From positions 1,736,001 through 1,800,000 of the forward strand of contig NZ_CP114777.1 in assembly GCF_027359355.1 (NCBI RefSeq): a stretch of 64,000 nt of DNA. The letters run 5' to 3'. This DNA comes from Prochlorococcus marinus str. MIT 1214. Its GTDB lineage: Bacteria > Cyanobacteriota > Cyanobacteriia > PCC-6307 > Cyanobiaceae. Positions 40,028-50,417 of this stretch are shown in pieces; the first letter of the stretch is position 1, and each line of letters opens with the position of its first letter. The notes beneath the pieces were generated by a model. The model was given only the letters and a program-made list of their open reading frames with translations. It made no database searches and was not told the DNA's origin. Made by a program: the position numbers and the translations under genes.

Positions 40028-40732
40028 TCTGTTTCGCCTGAATCAGGGCCTAATAGCAACTTAGATCTAACCCCTCAATTTGCACAATTTTCTTCCGCTT
40101 TTCTTTTTGAACCTAAAAATATTGTGCCATTTGAGACTGCCTTAGGTTGGCAGAAGAATTTTCAGAAAAGTCTTATTGAGGAACCGTTTTCACCACAAGC
40201 AGTATGGTTGCTTGAACATTTTTCTTGCTTCACTATTGGTCGGGGTAGCGACAAAAAACATTTGTTATTCGAAGAAAATAAATCTCCTTTCCCTGTTTTT
40301 AGTATTGAGAGAGGAGGTGAAGTCACGCATCACATGCCTGGTCAGATCGTTGGATACCTGGTTTTAAATTTGAGTCTTCATAAAAAAGATCTATCTTGGT
40401 ATTTGAGAGAATTGGAACAAGTGCTGATTGACGTTCTTGACTTGTTGGGAATAGAGGGGAAGAGGGTAGATGGCTTAACAGGTGTTTGGTGTGAAGATAA
40501 AAAGGTTGGTTCAATAGGAATTGGTTGCAAAAGATGGGTGACTCAACATGGATTTTCCCTAAATGTAGATTGCGATCTTATTGGCTTTGAGAAGATAATT
40601 CCTTGTGGACTGGATAAAGTGAAATTAGGTAAATTGAGTGATTGGATACCTGGCATCAAAGTCTGTGACGTTAAGCCTCTTTTAAGGGAATCTGTGAAAA
40701 GACGTTTTAAATTGCACTGGGAAAACATATAA
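40010..40732 (+). CDS. lipB: Lipoyl(octanoyl) transferase
   Basis: The 240-aa enzyme carries LipB landmarks: LLEHFSCFTIGRGSD, ERGGEVTHHMPGQIVGYLVL, VDGLTGVWCEDKKVGSIGIG with the active-site Lys region, WVTQHGFSLNVDCDL and IIPCGL with the catalytic Cys. It moves octanoyl groups from acyl carrier protein to lipoyl domains. The E2 of pyruvate dehydrogenase at 43439 is a likely acceptor. The first 30 residues are variable, so the true start may lie slightly downstream; the ATG at 40010 overlaps the hpf start. Confidence 0.93.
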   Translation: MNKKLHSVSPESGPNSNLDLTPQFAQFSSAFLFEPKNIVPFETALGWQKNFQKSLIEEPFSPQAVWLLEHFSCFTIGRGSDKKHLLFEENKSPFPVFSIERGGEVTHHMPGQIVGYLVLNLSLHKKDLSWYLRELEQVLIDVLDLLGIEGKRVDGLTGVWCEDKKVGSIGIGCKRWVTQHGFSLNVDCDLIGFEKIIPCGLDKVKLGKLSDWIPGIKVCDVKPLLRESVKRRFKLHWENI

Positions 40733-40779
40733 ATTGACCTTTCAGCATTACTAAAAAAATAAAAAATTATTTTTTGGCT

Positions 40780-42732
40780 ATGACAAAAACCAAACTTAAA
40801 GATGCTTTAGCTTTTTGGATTCCAAATAGTAAAGAAGAAAAAGCAATTAATAGAAGATCTCATCTTGAGAAGATCACTCAAGTCGATGAGATTTGGGAAC
40901 TATTAAAAGTTCAGTTGGGCGATGTATTAGCAGTTGATTCACCGCATACTTTTCACCAAGACAGTTTTACATATGAAGAACTTGCTGAAAATATTTCTAA
41001 GGCAGCATTTGCCTTTACTCAGATCGGGGTAGGACCTGATGATGTGGTTGCTCTTTTTGCAGAAAATAGTCCAAGATGGCTTATTGCAGACCAAGGTCTT
41101 ATGCGAATAGGAGCAGCAGACTCTGTAAGAGGTGCTACTGCTCCGCCAAGTGAGCTTAGATATATTCTTGAGGATTCAAATGCGATTGGATTGATCGTTC
41201 AAAACTTCGATGTATGGGAGAGACTTTCTCTTAATGATGATCAAATAAATAATTTGAAATTTGTTCTTCAACTTGAGGGTAAAGCTAGTGAAGGCGTTCT
41301 TGAATGGGAGAGTTTTTTGAAGAAAGGGTTGAATAAAGAAAATGTAAGTAACCGGGAGAAAATAATTGAGAGGAAACCAACAAGAATAGCTACCATTCTA
41401 TACACTTCTGGAACGACAGGTAAACCAAAAGGCGTTCCACTAACACACTCTAATTTATTACATCAAATTAGGTCTCTTGCCTGCGTAGCAAACCCTTCTC
41501 CTGGGGCCCCAGTCTTAAGTGTTTTACCCATTTGGCATTCATATGAACGTAGTGCGGAATATTATTTTTTTTCTTGTGGTTGTACTCAAAGTTATACATC
41601 AATAAGGCATCTAAAGGAAGATTTGCCAAGGGTTAAGCCAATAGTAATGGCAACAGTTCCAAGGCTTTGGGAATCAATAAAGTTAGGTTTTGAGGACGCT
41701 GTTGAGAAAATGCCAAGGCTGAGAAAGATTTTGATAAAAGGTGCGATTTCTAATAGTAAGGCATATAAATTGGCAAGAAGAAAATTTTATTCTTTAACTA
41801 TTAATAGTGTTTCTAATTTAGAACAAACCATCTCTCTTATAGAGATTCTAATACGGTATCCAATTCATAGAATTTCTTCTATTTACTTATGGCCAAAAAT
41901 CCTTACCAAGATTTGTGGAGGAAGATTGAGATTCCCAATTAGTGGTGGAGGTGCAATTGCTCCGCATATTGATTCTTTCTTTGAAGCTTTAGGTGTTGAA
42001 TTATTAGTTGGTTATGGTTTGACGGAGACTAGTCCAGTCCTCACTTGTAGAAGACCTTGGAGAAATATACGTGGAGGTGCAGGTCAACCATTACCAGAGA
42101 CTGAGATAAAGATTGTAGATCCAGAAACTTTCCAAATAAAAAAGCTGCGTCAAAAAGGTTTGGTTCTTGCTCGTGGTCCTCAAATTATGGCTGGTTATTT
42201 AGGAAAACGATCAGAATCGAAGAAGGTTTTAGATGCTGGCGGCTGGTTTAATACTGGAGATTTAGGGATGTTGCTTGCTGATGGATCCTTAATCCTGACT
42301 GGAAGAGCAAAAGATATGATTGTGCTAAGTAGTGGAGAAAATATTGAGCCTGGTCCTTTGGAGGAATGCTTAATTGCAAGTCCATTGATTGAGCAAGCTT
42401 TGCTACTGGGTCAAGATCAAAAACATCTTGCTGCTTTGATTGTTCCAAGAATTGATTACGTCAAAGCATGGCAGGCAGAAAGAGGTGTGAAGGCACAAGT
42501 TGTTCTTGGACTATCCCCTGAAAATCATGAATTAAGACAATCTCTAAGATTGGAAATGAATAAAGTTCTTGCAAATCGTTTTGCATCTCGAAGAGAAGAG
42601 AGATTATTTGAAATTGCTTTAGTAGAGCCATTTACAATAGAAAATGGCTTGTTAACGCAAACTCTTAAGCAAAAACGTGAAAAAATTATTCAACGTGATT
42701 TAAAACTTATAAATGAAATATATGGTTTGTAA
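40780..42732 (+). CDS. Long-chain fatty acid acyl-activating enzyme (ACS/Aas type)
   Basis: The protein (about 650 aa) is an AMP-forming adenylate ligase. The AMP-binding motif is YTSGTTGKPKGVPLTH near residue 208. The family motifs LPIWHSYERSAEYYF, VGYGLTETSPVL, GWFNTGDLG and LTGRAKDMIVLSSGENIEP follow. Cyanobacterial members of this type activate free fatty acids, mainly to acyl carrier protein, and recycle membrane lipids. The frame starts at a TTG two codons earlier (40774), but the ATG at 40780 is preferred. It follows lipB by 47 bp on the same strand. Confidence 0.9.
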   Translation: MTKTKLKDALAFWIPNSKEEKAINRRSHLEKITQVDEIWELLKVQLGDVLAVDSPHTFHQDSFTYEELAENISKAAFAFTQIGVGPDDVVALFAENSPRWLIADQGLMRIGAADSVRGATAPPSELRYILEDSNAIGLIVQNFDVWERLSLNDDQINNLKFVLQLEGKASEGVLEWESFLKKGLNKENVSNREKIIERKPTRIATILYTSGTTGKPKGVPLTHSNLLHQIRSLACVANPSPGAPVLSVLPIWHSYERSAEYYFFSCGCTQSYTSIRHLKEDLPRVKPIVMATVPRLWESIKLGFEDAVEKMPRLRKILIKGAISNSKAYKLARRKFYSLTINSVSNLEQTISLIEILIRYPIHRISSIYLWPKILTKICGGRLRFPISGGGAIAPHIDSFFEALGVELLVGYGLTETSPVLTCRRPWRNIRGGAGQPLPETEIKIVDPETFQIKKLRQKGLVLARGPQIMAGYLGKRSESKKVLDAGGWFNTGDLGMLLADGSLILTGRAKDMIVLSSGENIEPGPLEECLIASPLIEQALLLGQDQKHLAALIVPRIDYVKAWQAERGVKAQVVLGLSPENHELRQSLRLEMNKVLANRFASRREERLFEIALVEPFTIENGLLTQTLKQKREKIIQRDLKLINEIYGL

Positions 42733-42812
42733 TTTGTTTGTTTGGCCAATTAAATTGACCAATACTATCTTTTACTGAGAGCCTATGGATCTAATCATAA
42801 TTTATTGATCAG

Positions 42813-43247
42813 GTGGACTCAATTTCTATAAAACGTTCAATAACGGTCAGAGCAGTTGTAACACCTTCATGGAAAGAGGAGGCTGAGCGCGAATTAAGTA
42901 ATGCAATTTCAGCAATAGATCAGCAACTTGGTGAATTAGAAAAAGAAGGACAACAAATTGTTGATGGTATTAGACGTCAGAGCTCTAATCCCCTTGATCC
43001 AAGAGTTCAAGAGCAAGTGGCTCAAGTTCAGACTCAAGTTGCTTCTAAGAGATCAGAATTTGAAGAACAAAAAAGAAATCTTCTGTTACAGCAATCTCAA
43101 GTTCGTGAGTTAGAGATGGAACAAATCGTTGAGCAAGGACAAATTGACAGTTTTTGCGATTTAAAAGTTGGTGATAACTTAGTCAGAAAAATGGGTGTGA
43201 GTATTTTGGTACGAGATGGCGTAGTAGAGGCAATTGATCAAGTTTGA
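42813..43247 (+). CDS. YlqD-like coiled-coil protein
   Basis: The 144-aa protein has a short strand-rich start (ISIKRSITVRAVVTPSWKEE), a long Gln/Glu-rich coiled coil at about residues 20-110, and a short C-terminal beta segment (CDLKVGDNLVRKMGVSILVRDG). This arrangement matches the YlqD family, whose function is unknown. The start is GTG at 42813. It lies between the acyl-activating enzyme and the pyruvate dehydrogenase gene. Confidence 0.75.
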   Translation: MDSISIKRSITVRAVVTPSWKEEAERELSNAISAIDQQLGELEKEGQQIVDGIRRQSSNPLDPRVQEQVAQVQTQVASKRSEFEEQKRNLLLQQSQVRELEMEQIVEQGQIDSFCDLKVGDNLVRKMGVSILVRDGVVEAIDQV

Positions 43248-43438
43248 AATCTGGTCGAACTACATTTGATCCAATAAACAATTTTTGATATTAAGAAGAA
43301 ATCCACATAAAAAAACCTATCGTTGTAAGGACACTCATGTAGAACTAACATTGGTATGTATTGATACTTGCAAAGCTTCTAGATAGAAAATTTTGAAGCC
43401 TTGCTACAAACTCTCCATAAAGGAAATAGGAACAAATT

Positions 43439-44809
43439 ATGGCCACTCATGACATTTTTATGCCTGCTTTAAGTTCAACAATGACCGAGGGCAAAATAGT
43501 TGAGTGGCTAAAAAAACCTGGAGATAAAGTTGAGAGAGGTGAGTCAGTTTTAGTTGTTGAGTCAGATAAAGCTGATATGGATGTTGAGTCTTTCCAAGAT
43601 GGCTTTCTTGCATCGATTGTGATGCCTGCTGGTAGCTCTGCACCTGTTGGAGAGACAATTGGATTGATTGTTGAGACAGCAGATGAGATCGCAGCGGCTC
43701 AAGCCAACGCACCTTCTCCTTCCCCTCAATCAGCTAGTCAAGAAAAAGAGAATTCATCGACTCAAGTTCAAGAAAAACATGCCTCTGTTGACTCTCCTAA
43801 AGCAAAAGTAATTACAGAGGAACCTCCTGCACCTCTTGTCTCAGAATCCACTGTAAATCAGGATCAGTTTTTAAATAATGGTCGCATAGTCGCTTCCCCA
43901 AGAGCTAAAAAACTTGCTTCTCAAATGGGAGTAGATTTGGCAACTGTTAGGGGCTCAGGACCTCATGGACGTATACAAGCTGAGGATATTCAAAGTGCAA
44001 AAGGGCAACCCATAAGCGTTCCTTGGATTGCTGAAAGTAATGCTCCAGCGAAAATTGTTTCTGACGTGCCTCGGATAGAAAAAAAATCTGTTGACTCTGG
44101 TAAGCCACCTGCTCCAGGAAAAAGTTTTGGATCCAGAGGGGAAACAATTGCATTCAACACTCTTCAACAAGCTGTAAATCGGAACATGGAGGAAAGTTTA
44201 AATACTCCTTGTTTCAGAGTCGGATACTCAATTCTTACTGATGAATTGGATGATCTTTATAAACAAGTTAAACCTAATGGAGTAACTATGACTGCTTTAC
44301 TTGCTAAAGCAGTTGGCTTAACCCTCGCTAGGCACCCCCAGGTTAATGCAGCTTTTAGTTCTGAGGGGATTGCCTATCCTTCACAAATAAATGTAGCCGT
44401 TGCGGTTGCAATGGAGGATGGAGGCTTGATAACTCCAGTGCTGCAAAATGCTGATACGACCAGTCTTGCTGATTTATCCCTACAGTGGGCTGATCTTGTT
44501 AAGCGTGCGAGGAATAAGCAATTAGAACCTCAAGAATATAGCAGTGGTACGTTTACACTCTCGAATCTAGGTATGTTTGGTGTGGATCGTTTTGATGCGA
44601 TTCTGCCCCCAGGCACTGGAGCAATTTTAGCGGTAGGAGCTTCCTTGTCTAAAGTTGTTGCTTCTAAAGATGGTTCGATTTCAATCAAGAAACAGATGCA
44701 AGTAAATCTTACCGCTGATCACAGAGTGATCTATGGAGCTGATGGAGCACTATTTCTGAAGGATTTGGCATACTTAATCGAAAAGAAACCTTATAGCCTC
44801 TCGTCTTGA
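43439..44809 (+). CDS. pdhC: Pyruvate dehydrogenase E2, dihydrolipoamide acetyltransferase
   Basis: The 456-aa protein has an N-terminal lipoyl domain with the lipoylated Lys in VESDKADMDVES. An Ala/Pro/Ser-rich linker, an E3/E1-binding domain (ASPRAKKLASQMGVDLATV, GPHGRIQAEDI) and the C-terminal acyltransferase domain follow. The catalytic His is in LTADHRVIYGADGA. It passes acetyl groups from pyruvate to CoA in the cytoplasmic PDH complex. A GGAAATAGGA site precedes the ATG. LipB, encoded nearby, probably provides its lipoyl group. E1 and E3 are not in the window. Confidence 0.95.
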   Translation: MATHDIFMPALSSTMTEGKIVEWLKKPGDKVERGESVLVVESDKADMDVESFQDGFLASIVMPAGSSAPVGETIGLIVETADEIAAAQANAPSPSPQSASQEKENSSTQVQEKHASVDSPKAKVITEEPPAPLVSESTVNQDQFLNNGRIVASPRAKKLASQMGVDLATVRGSGPHGRIQAEDIQSAKGQPISVPWIAESNAPAKIVSDVPRIEKKSVDSGKPPAPGKSFGSRGETIAFNTLQQAVNRNMEESLNTPCFRVGYSILTDELDDLYKQVKPNGVTMTALLAKAVGLTLARHPQVNAAFSSEGIAYPSQINVAVAVAMEDGGLITPVLQNADTTSLADLSLQWADLVKRARNKQLEPQEYSSGTFTLSNLGMFGVDRFDAILPPGTGAILAVGASLSKVVASKDGSISIKKQMQVNLTADHRVIYGADGALFLKDLAYLIEKKPYSLSS

Positions 44810-44862
44810 GATTTAATTAGTCGAACCACAAGTGATTTTTTCTTACTTTAATCTGATTTGAT

Positions 44863-45960
44863 GTGTTAGATCAAAAAGATAGTCTTTTAAGCTCATATAA
44901 CTATGATTTACCAAATGATTTAATTGCACAATCACCTATCAAGAGTAGGCATGATGCTAAATTGATGATTGTTAAAGATGGCCTAGGTGATTCTTTAAAC
45001 CTTGTGCATGCAAAGGTATGGGACATAAAGGATATCTTGAAGACTGGTGATCTTTTAGTTGTTAATAATACGCGAGTTGTTAAAGCAAGATTGAAAATTC
45101 GGTTATCAAGAGGAGGTTTAGGTGAATTATTGCTAATGGAACCGAGGGGTAATGGCCGATGGCTTTGTCTTGCTCGTCCTGCTAGACGTATGAGAGGAGG
45201 TGATCAATTATGCTTGGATACGTCACCAGATAATTCTTTAATCTTAAAAGTTATTGATAAGGATGAGAGAACAGGCGGAAGAATTATTCAATTTTCAAAT
45301 GAGTTTACTAGTTGGATGGAGATGGAAAATTTACTTGATTTATGTGGAGAAGTCCCATTGCCTCCATATATAGATAAGGATAAATCTAGTGGTCATGAGG
45401 AAAGCTATCAGACTAGATTTGCTTCGAAACCAGGAGCTATCGCTGCTCCCACAGCGGGATTACATCTAAGTGATGAACTTATAGAAAATTTAAAAATCAG
45501 AGGTATTAGAATTGCACAAATTACTTTGCATGTCGGCTTAGGAACTTTTAGACCATTAGAGAAAGAAGATCTATCTCATTTGCATTTACATAGTGAGTGG
45601 ATAGAGGTTACTGAAGAGGCCATCAAAGCTATAACTAATTGCAAGGAGGATGGGGGGAAAGTCTTTGCTGTTGGTACTACAAGTGTGAGAGCCCTTGAGG
45701 CTGCTTACCTCTCAGGAAGAGGAACTTTGAAGCCGTATGAGGGCAAAGTGGATTTAGTAATTAAACCAGGATTTAAATTTTCCGTCATTGATGGATTGCT
45801 CACTAATTTCCACTTACCTAAAAGTTCCCTATTACTTTTAGTTAGCGCTCTAATTGGTCGAAAACGTCTGTTGAAACTTTATAAACATGCTATTTCTAAC
45901 AAATATCGATTTTTCTCTTATGGAGACGCGATGTTGATAACTCCGGAGTCAGTTATATAA
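44863..45960 (+). CDS. queA: SAM:tRNA ribosyltransferase-isomerase QueA
   Basis: The 365-aa protein matches Que[89 protein letters not shown] and [19 protein letters not shown]. It moves a ribose from S-adenosylmethionine to preQ1 in the tRNA wobble position to give epoxyqueuosine. The start is GTG at 44863 (MLDQKDSLL). It converges with cysK nine bases away. Confidence 0.97.
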   Translation: MLDQKDSLLSSYNYDLPNDLIAQSPIKSRHDAKLMIVKDGLGDSLNLVHAKVWDIKDILKTGDLLVVNNTRVVKARLKIRLSRGGLGELLLMEPRGNGRWLCLARPARRMRGGDQLCLDTSPDNSLILKVIDKDERTGGRIIQFSNEFTSWMEMENLLDLCGEVPLPPYIDKDKSSGHEESYQTRFASKPGAIAAPTAGLHLSDELIENLKIRGIRIAQITLHVGLGTFRPLEKEDLSHLHLHSEWIEVTEEAIKAITNCKEDGGKVFAVGTTSVRALEAAYLSGRGTLKPYEGKVDLVIKPGFKFSVIDGLLTNFHLPKSSLLLLVSALIGRKRLLKLYKHAISNKYRFFSYGDAMLITPESVI

Positions 45961-45969
45961 ACTCAAAAG

Positions 45970-46956
45970 TCAAGCTAATGATGGATCTTTAATAACGCCT
46001 GTAGGAACATTCTCAAACATTACGGATGAGATATATCTTTCGGCAAGGTCAGGTAGAACTACAACGATTGTCTTTCCTGAAAACTCTTCTTTTTCGGCCA
46101 GTCTTAAGGCCACAGCTGCAGCGGCACCACATGATATGCCAACTAGTAGACCTTCTTCTTGTGCTAAACGTAATGCCATTGCAATAGACTCATCATTAGA
46201 GACTTGCTCAACTTGATCGACTACGGATAAGTCAAGATTCTTAGGAATAAATCCAGCTCCAATGCCTTGAATTTTGTGAGGGCCGGGTTTTACTTCTTCT
46301 CCATTGAGAGTTTGTGTTATTACTGGGCTATGAGTGGGCTCTACGGCAACAGATAATAATGAATGATTTTTTTCTTGCTTTATGAAGCGAGAAACACCTG
46401 TTATTGTTCCACCAGTCCCGACGCCGGAGACTAAAACATCAATTTGACCATCGGTATCATCCCAAATTTCAGGACCTGTTGTTTTGAAATGTATTTCTGG
46501 ATTAGCTGGATTATCAAATTGTCCTGGCATGAAGTATTTTTGAGGGTCGCTATCTGCTATTTCCTTAGCTTTCGCAATGGCGCCAGGCATTCCTTTTGCT
46601 GCTTCAGTAAGTATTAATTCAGCACCAAGAACGGCCATCATTCTCCGACGTTCAATTGACATGGACTCAGGCATTGTGAGAATTAACTTGTAACCTCGAG
46701 CAGCAGCTGTATAAGCAAGGGCTATACCAGTATTTCCAGATGTTGGTTCAATAATGACTTTATCTTTATTGAGTAAACCTTTCTTCTCAGCATCCCAGAT
46801 CATATTCGCTCCAATTCTACATTTGACGCTGTAGGCAGGGTTACGGCCTTCTATTTTTGCAAGTACTGTTGCTTTTGCTTTTTTTGTAATCGAATTGAGC
46901 TTAACTAATGGTGTACGACCAATAGCAAAACTATTGTCTTCATAGATTCTGGACAT
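45970..46956 (-). CDS. cysK: Cysteine synthase A (O-acetylserine thiol-lyase)
   Basis: The 328-aa PLP enzyme has the PLP lysine in [19 protein letters not shown], the substrate loop [13 protein letters not shown], the [17 protein letters not shown] phosphate-binding loop and the C-terminal [12 protein letters not shown]. It condenses O-acetylserine with sulfide to make cysteine. It is downstream of two Cys/Met-metabolism PLP genes on the same strand, about 90 bp apart, so the three form a sulfur amino-acid cluster. Confidence 0.96.
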   Translation of the reverse strand: MSRIYEDNSFAIGRTPLVKLNSITKKAKATVLAKIEGRNPAYSVKCRIGANMIWDAEKKGLLNKDKVIIEPTSGNTGIALAYTAAARGYKLILTMPESMSIERRRMMAVLGAELILTEAAKGMPGAIAKAKEIADSDPQKYFMPGQFDNPANPEIHFKTTGPEIWDDTDGQIDVLVSGVGTGGTITGVSRFIKQEKNHSLLSVAVEPTHSPVITQTLNGEEVKPGPHKIQGIGAGFIPKNLDLSVVDQVEQVSNDESIAMALRLAQEEGLLVGISCGAAAAVALRLAEKEEFSGKTIVVVLPDLAERYISSVMFENVPTGVIKDPSLA

Positions 46957-47044
46957 TTTTTAAATGACTTAATTAACTAATACTCTAAATCTATATAAGA
47001 ATTTCGGTAATTGGTTATTTAGATAATCTTTATTAGTTTTTTTT

Positions 47045-48511
47045 TTATATTACTGAATTAAATCTTGACCATAATTCATCTTCATTTTCTAGCCCTACTG
47101 ACACTCTTAATAAGTGTTCTGAGACGCCACAGCTTTCAGCCCATTTCAATTCTTTAAAGTGAGCCAACTGAACATATGGACAAACCAATGTAAAATTTGT
47201 ACCTAAACTTGGTCCTTTGTTTACTCTTAATGAATCATAAACTCTTTTTGATTCTTCAATCCCCCCTTTAAGTTCAAAAGATAATAGACATCCAAAACCT
47301 CCTCCTTTCTTTAATAATGAATTAAAATTTTTACAATGTTGAGGATGTAAAACCTTTGAAACTTCTTTTTTTGTTTCTAATTTTTCTTTCAGCTTTAAGC
47401 AAGAAGTATTTAACCTTTTTAAACGATCCTTTATGTCTCTACTAGTTAACTCCAACTCAATAGCATCTGAATCAGACAGTGTAGATAATGAAACTTTAGG
47501 AATTATCTCAGTTAATTCTTTTTTCCATTTAGAGTATGGGCTAATAACAGAGCTGCCAGCAAGAATATCTCCTCTTCCAGCAAAACTTTTTGTAAGAGAA
47601 CTAAAAATTACATCTGCGTAAGGAGTTAGGTGAACATTTATAGATGATCCGATTGTATCGTCAACAATGACAGGGATATTTTTATCTTTAGCTAATTTTG
47701 AAATAGAGATGAGGTCAACACATTGCAATAAAGGGTTGCTTGGTATTTCTATGATTAACGCGGCTGGATTCTTTTTCTCGATCTCCTCTTTTATATGACT
47801 TAATTTGGTTTGTACAATGAGATCACTCCCGTGGAAAATAATCTGAGGTAGCTTGAGTACGTCAACATATGGGAAGCCTATTTGAAGTGTCGAAGAAGCT
47901 CCTTTGATACAATATATCGCTGAAAGAATAGTCGTTAAGGCAGCCATGCCTGAACGATGTAGTCGTATGAGGCTATTATCGCAATCATATATATTCGCTA
48001 AGCGTTTAATAAGTTTGCCTCGAGCGTAATGCCCATCTGAAGCGGAGGGCATTCTCTCTCTCCCAAGGGCAATTGCAGCTTCACGTGATGACAATCCAAG
48101 ACCAGTGTGTTGCCAGAAGGCTTTTGCTGAAGGAGTACTTCTTTGGTCAACAATTAGGAATGAAATACCAAGAAACTCTTTTATTTTTGAAGAACAATCA
48201 GAAAATTTTCGATGACAATATTTTTGAGCACTCAAGGCAGAAGCTCTATTGGGATAGGGCCAACTACTTTGCTGTGATTCACCATGAAATCCAAGTGATT
48301 TACGAGCCACCTCCGCAACAAAAGGGTTAAAACCAAATCTAGGATAAATTGCTTTTAATGAATCTATACAGGCTGGAACCTTCTCTTCGTAGGCGATTAC
48401 ATCTTCCCATCTGGGTAAAGCAACAGATACGGCATGTGGCCTATTCGGTAGAGGCTCTCCTAAATCTTTAGCACTCCAGCAAGGATCAGTAAGCAAATTT
48501 CTTTCAGTCAA
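47045..48511 (-). CDS. Cys/Met-metabolism PLP enzyme (cystathionine gamma-synthase-like)
   Basis: The 488-aa protein is a diverged member of the Cys/Met-metabolism PLP fold. The PLP lysine lies in DVIFSSLTKSFAGRGDILAGS. The upstream IIEIPSNPLLQCVDLISIS and VIVDDTIGSSIN segments and the C-terminal LLRVSVGLENEDELW are typical. An extra approximately 110-residue N-terminal region precedes the family core, longer than in classic MetB. Its ATG overlaps the stop of the next gene upstream by four bases. The exact reaction is not certain; synthase or lyase activity on cystathionine is likely. Confidence 0.8.
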   Translation of the reverse strand: MTERNLLTDPCWSAKDLGEPLPNRPHAVSVALPRWEDVIAYEEKVPACIDSLKAIYPRFGFNPFVAEVARKSLGFHGESQQSSWPYPNRASALSAQKYCHRKFSDCSSKIKEFLGISFLIVDQRSTPSAKAFWQHTGLGLSSREAAIALGRERMPSASDGHYARGKLIKRLANIYDCDNSLIRLHRSGMAALTTILSAIYCIKGASSTLQIGFPYVDVLKLPQIIFHGSDLIVQTKLSHIKEEIEKKNPAALIIEIPSNPLLQCVDLISISKLAKDKNIPVIVDDTIGSSINVHLTPYADVIFSSLTKSFAGRGDILAGSSVISPYSKWKKELTEIIPKVSLSTLSDSDAIELELTSRDIKDRLKRLNTSCLKLKEKLETKKEVSKVLHPQHCKNFNSLLKKGGGFGCLLSFELKGGIEESKRVYDSLRVNKGPSLGTNFTLVCPYVQLAHFKELKWAESCGVSEHLLRVSVGLENEDELWSRFNSVI

Positions 48512-49677
48512 GAGATGTTTCCCAAGGCTTGATTTAAATCAGCACTCAAGTCCTTAATATCTTCACATCCGATGGAAAATCGAATAAGTGAATCAGTAAT
48601 TCCAATCTTTAATTTGGTTTCTTTGGGAACTGATGCGTGTGTCATTGTTGCTGGGTGGCAAACAAGGCTTTCAATTCCGCCGAGACTTTCTGCCATCTTA
48701 AAGTAATGAAGACTTTTGCAAAATGAATAAGTTTGGGCTTGAGTAGCGTTAATAGTGGCAGTAACAATTGCTCCTCCCAGAGTCATTTGCCTTTGTGCTA
48801 ATTTACACTGTGGATGATCACTCCTGAAGGGATATTGAACTGATTTTATTGCTGGATTGCTGGCTAATTGATTAGCTATTTTAGATGCATTATTTATTTG
48901 TTTTTCTAAGCGAAGTGGAAGAGTTTTTATCCCCCTGGTAATAAGCCAGCAATCAAAAGGTGAAGGATTTAAACCAAGAGCTTTTTGGGCGAAATTTAGT
49001 TTGTCTCTCCATACGGTACTCTCGGTGCATACCGCACCTCCAAGTGCGTCTGAGTGACCATTGATATACTTGGTCGTGCTAGTTAAAGATAAGGTCGCGC
49101 CAAGTTTAAGAGGTCTTTGTAAAAGAGGTGTTGCAAAAGTATTGTCTACAACAACAGGAATTTTCATTTTATTTGAGAAATTACAAATCGCCTCAATATC
49201 AAGAATTTTAAGCAGGGGGTTGGTCGGACTTTCGATCCAAATCATCGCAGGTTTGTGATTTGAAATGACTTTTTGAAAATTGGGCTTGGTAAAGTCTATC
49301 CATTGAGTTTTTAATCCAAAACGATTGAAAACTTGTTCAAATAATCTCACCGTACATCCATAAAGGTTCTCCTCACAAAGGATTAAGTCTCCAGCTTTAA
49401 GAGAGGAAACTATCGCTGTAATTGCTGCTACTCCAGAACTAAATACACTTGCGAACTTACATTCTTCCAGGTCAGATAAGACTGATTCAAGAATTCGAAA
49501 ATTTGGATTTCCTGAACGAGTGTAGTCAAAGCCACCCTCATTGCCATGAACGAAAGTTGATGTTGGGAAGATTGGAGGCATTATTGATCCAGTCTCTTCA
49601 GAAAAATTTTCTTTTGGATGAATGACTCTTGTGTTTACGCCAGTGCTGAACTCCTGTTCTCTTTTTACTGATCCCAT
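48508..49677 (-). CDS. metB: Cystathionine gamma-synthase or lyase (MetB/MetC family)
   Basis: The 389-aa protein is a canonical Cys/Met-metabolism PLP enzyme. It has TRVIHPKENF and DYTRSGNPNFRILE at the start, WIESPTNPLLKILDIEA, VVVDNTFATPLLQRPL, and the PLP lysine in LTSTTKYINGHSD. GGIESLVCHPATMTH and RFSIGCEDIKDL close the fold. It acts on cystathionine, joining or splitting cysteine and homoserine carbon. Sequence alone does not fix synthase versus lyase. It heads a minus-strand cluster with a paralogue and cysK. A striking dyad lies just upstream of its start. Confidence 0.9.
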   Translation of the reverse strand: MGSVKREQEFSTGVNTRVIHPKENFSEETGSIMPPIFPTSTFVHGNEGGFDYTRSGNPNFRILESVLSDLEECKFASVFSSGVAAITAIVSSLKAGDLILCEENLYGCTVRLFEQVFNRFGLKTQWIDFTKPNFQKVISNHKPAMIWIESPTNPLLKILDIEAICNFSNKMKIPVVVDNTFATPLLQRPLKLGATLSLTSTTKYINGHSDALGGAVCTESTVWRDKLNFAQKALGLNPSPFDCWLITRGIKTLPLRLEKQINNASKIANQLASNPAIKSVQYPFRSDHPQCKLAQRQMTLGGAIVTATINATQAQTYSFCKSLHYFKMAESLGGIESLVCHPATMTHASVPKETKLKIGITDSLIRFSIGCEDIKDLSADLNQALGNIS

Positions 49678-49690
49678 ATCCTTTGAGTTG

Positions 49691-49713
49691 TTTGTCTATA
49701 GGCTATAGACAAA
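49691..49713. promoter_or_regulatory. Perfect 11-bp dyad upstream of the sulfur amino-acid cluster
   Basis: TTTGTCTATAG and CTATAGACAAA are perfect inverted repeats separated by one base. They lie 14 bp before the start codon of the metB-like gene. The symmetry and the position suggest an operator for a dimeric regulator or a hairpin in the leader. No T run follows, so it is not a standard terminator. The regulator is unknown. Confidence 0.55.
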
Positions 49714-49988
49714 CATGAAAAAACACCTGAAAAAAGGGGCTCAATAAAGAAATTTAATGAGAAAGAATCTATGTGTAGCTCTATACCTTTCTTGAATAAG
49801 TCAAGATTTTAGTTGTAGCAACCAATTATAAAGAAAATTAGGTTGGATCTAAGTTTGACTATTTATTCCACAGATCGCACAATAAACACGAAATCGCTCT
49901 GATTGGCTATCCGTACAAACTCGTTCTCACGATTATCTTATTCGGGCGCGAGCATTAAAGAAGGAACAAGAAATTGGATTAATTCGCG
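49714..49988. other. Non-coding stretch at the edge of the accessory region
   Basis: About 275 bp without a convincing gene. It probably holds the promoter of the minus-strand sulfur cluster and of the small plus-strand gene at 49989. No other structure stands out. Confidence 0.4.
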
Positions 49989-50159
49989 ATGAATTTATTT
50001 GAAAATATCTTTCATAATCAAGTCTTGATGACTTTTCTGATTGCATCAATATGGATCGTTCCAGGTTTTGTATTTACCAGAATGACAAATAAAAAATTCA
50101 AGCGAAGAGAACTCGCAAGACAAGTTAAGAGAGTCTCAAAACTTTATCCTTCTTCTTAG
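49989..50159 (+). CDS. Small single-span membrane protein
   Basis: The 56-aa product starts MNLFENIFHNQVLMTFLIAS. It has one membrane segment at about residues 12-32 and a strongly basic C-terminal tail (KKFKRRELARQVKR). No family is recognised. The charged tail predicts a cytoplasmic or stromal C-terminus. It is the first of many very short predicted genes in this accessory region. Confidence 0.55.
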   Translation: MNLFENIFHNQVLMTFLIASIWIVPGFVFTRMTNKKFKRRELARQVKRVSKLYPSS

Positions 50160-50417
50160 TTTAGAAAGGTCAAAAATTAATAGTACAGCGTCTTAAAAAA
50201 AAGCGTGTTTAATCATTGTATAAAGGGCTCAGGATATTTAGCAAAAGCCCCTTACGAGATTTGTATAACCCAAGTATTAATCTTTCTGACTTATTAAACA
50301 AACTAATAGGTAAAAATTACCCGAACTGGTAAGCCCTACATAGACCGCCTACGAGAAAAGAGAACTAACTTCTACATTAATCTCACCCTCACATAAATAA
50401 TTAGAAATCGATTGGCT
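50160..50417. other. Non-coding stretch
   Basis: About 260 bp with no convincing gene on either strand. The region is AT-rich and has no strong hairpin or repeat that I can see. Confidence 0.35.
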
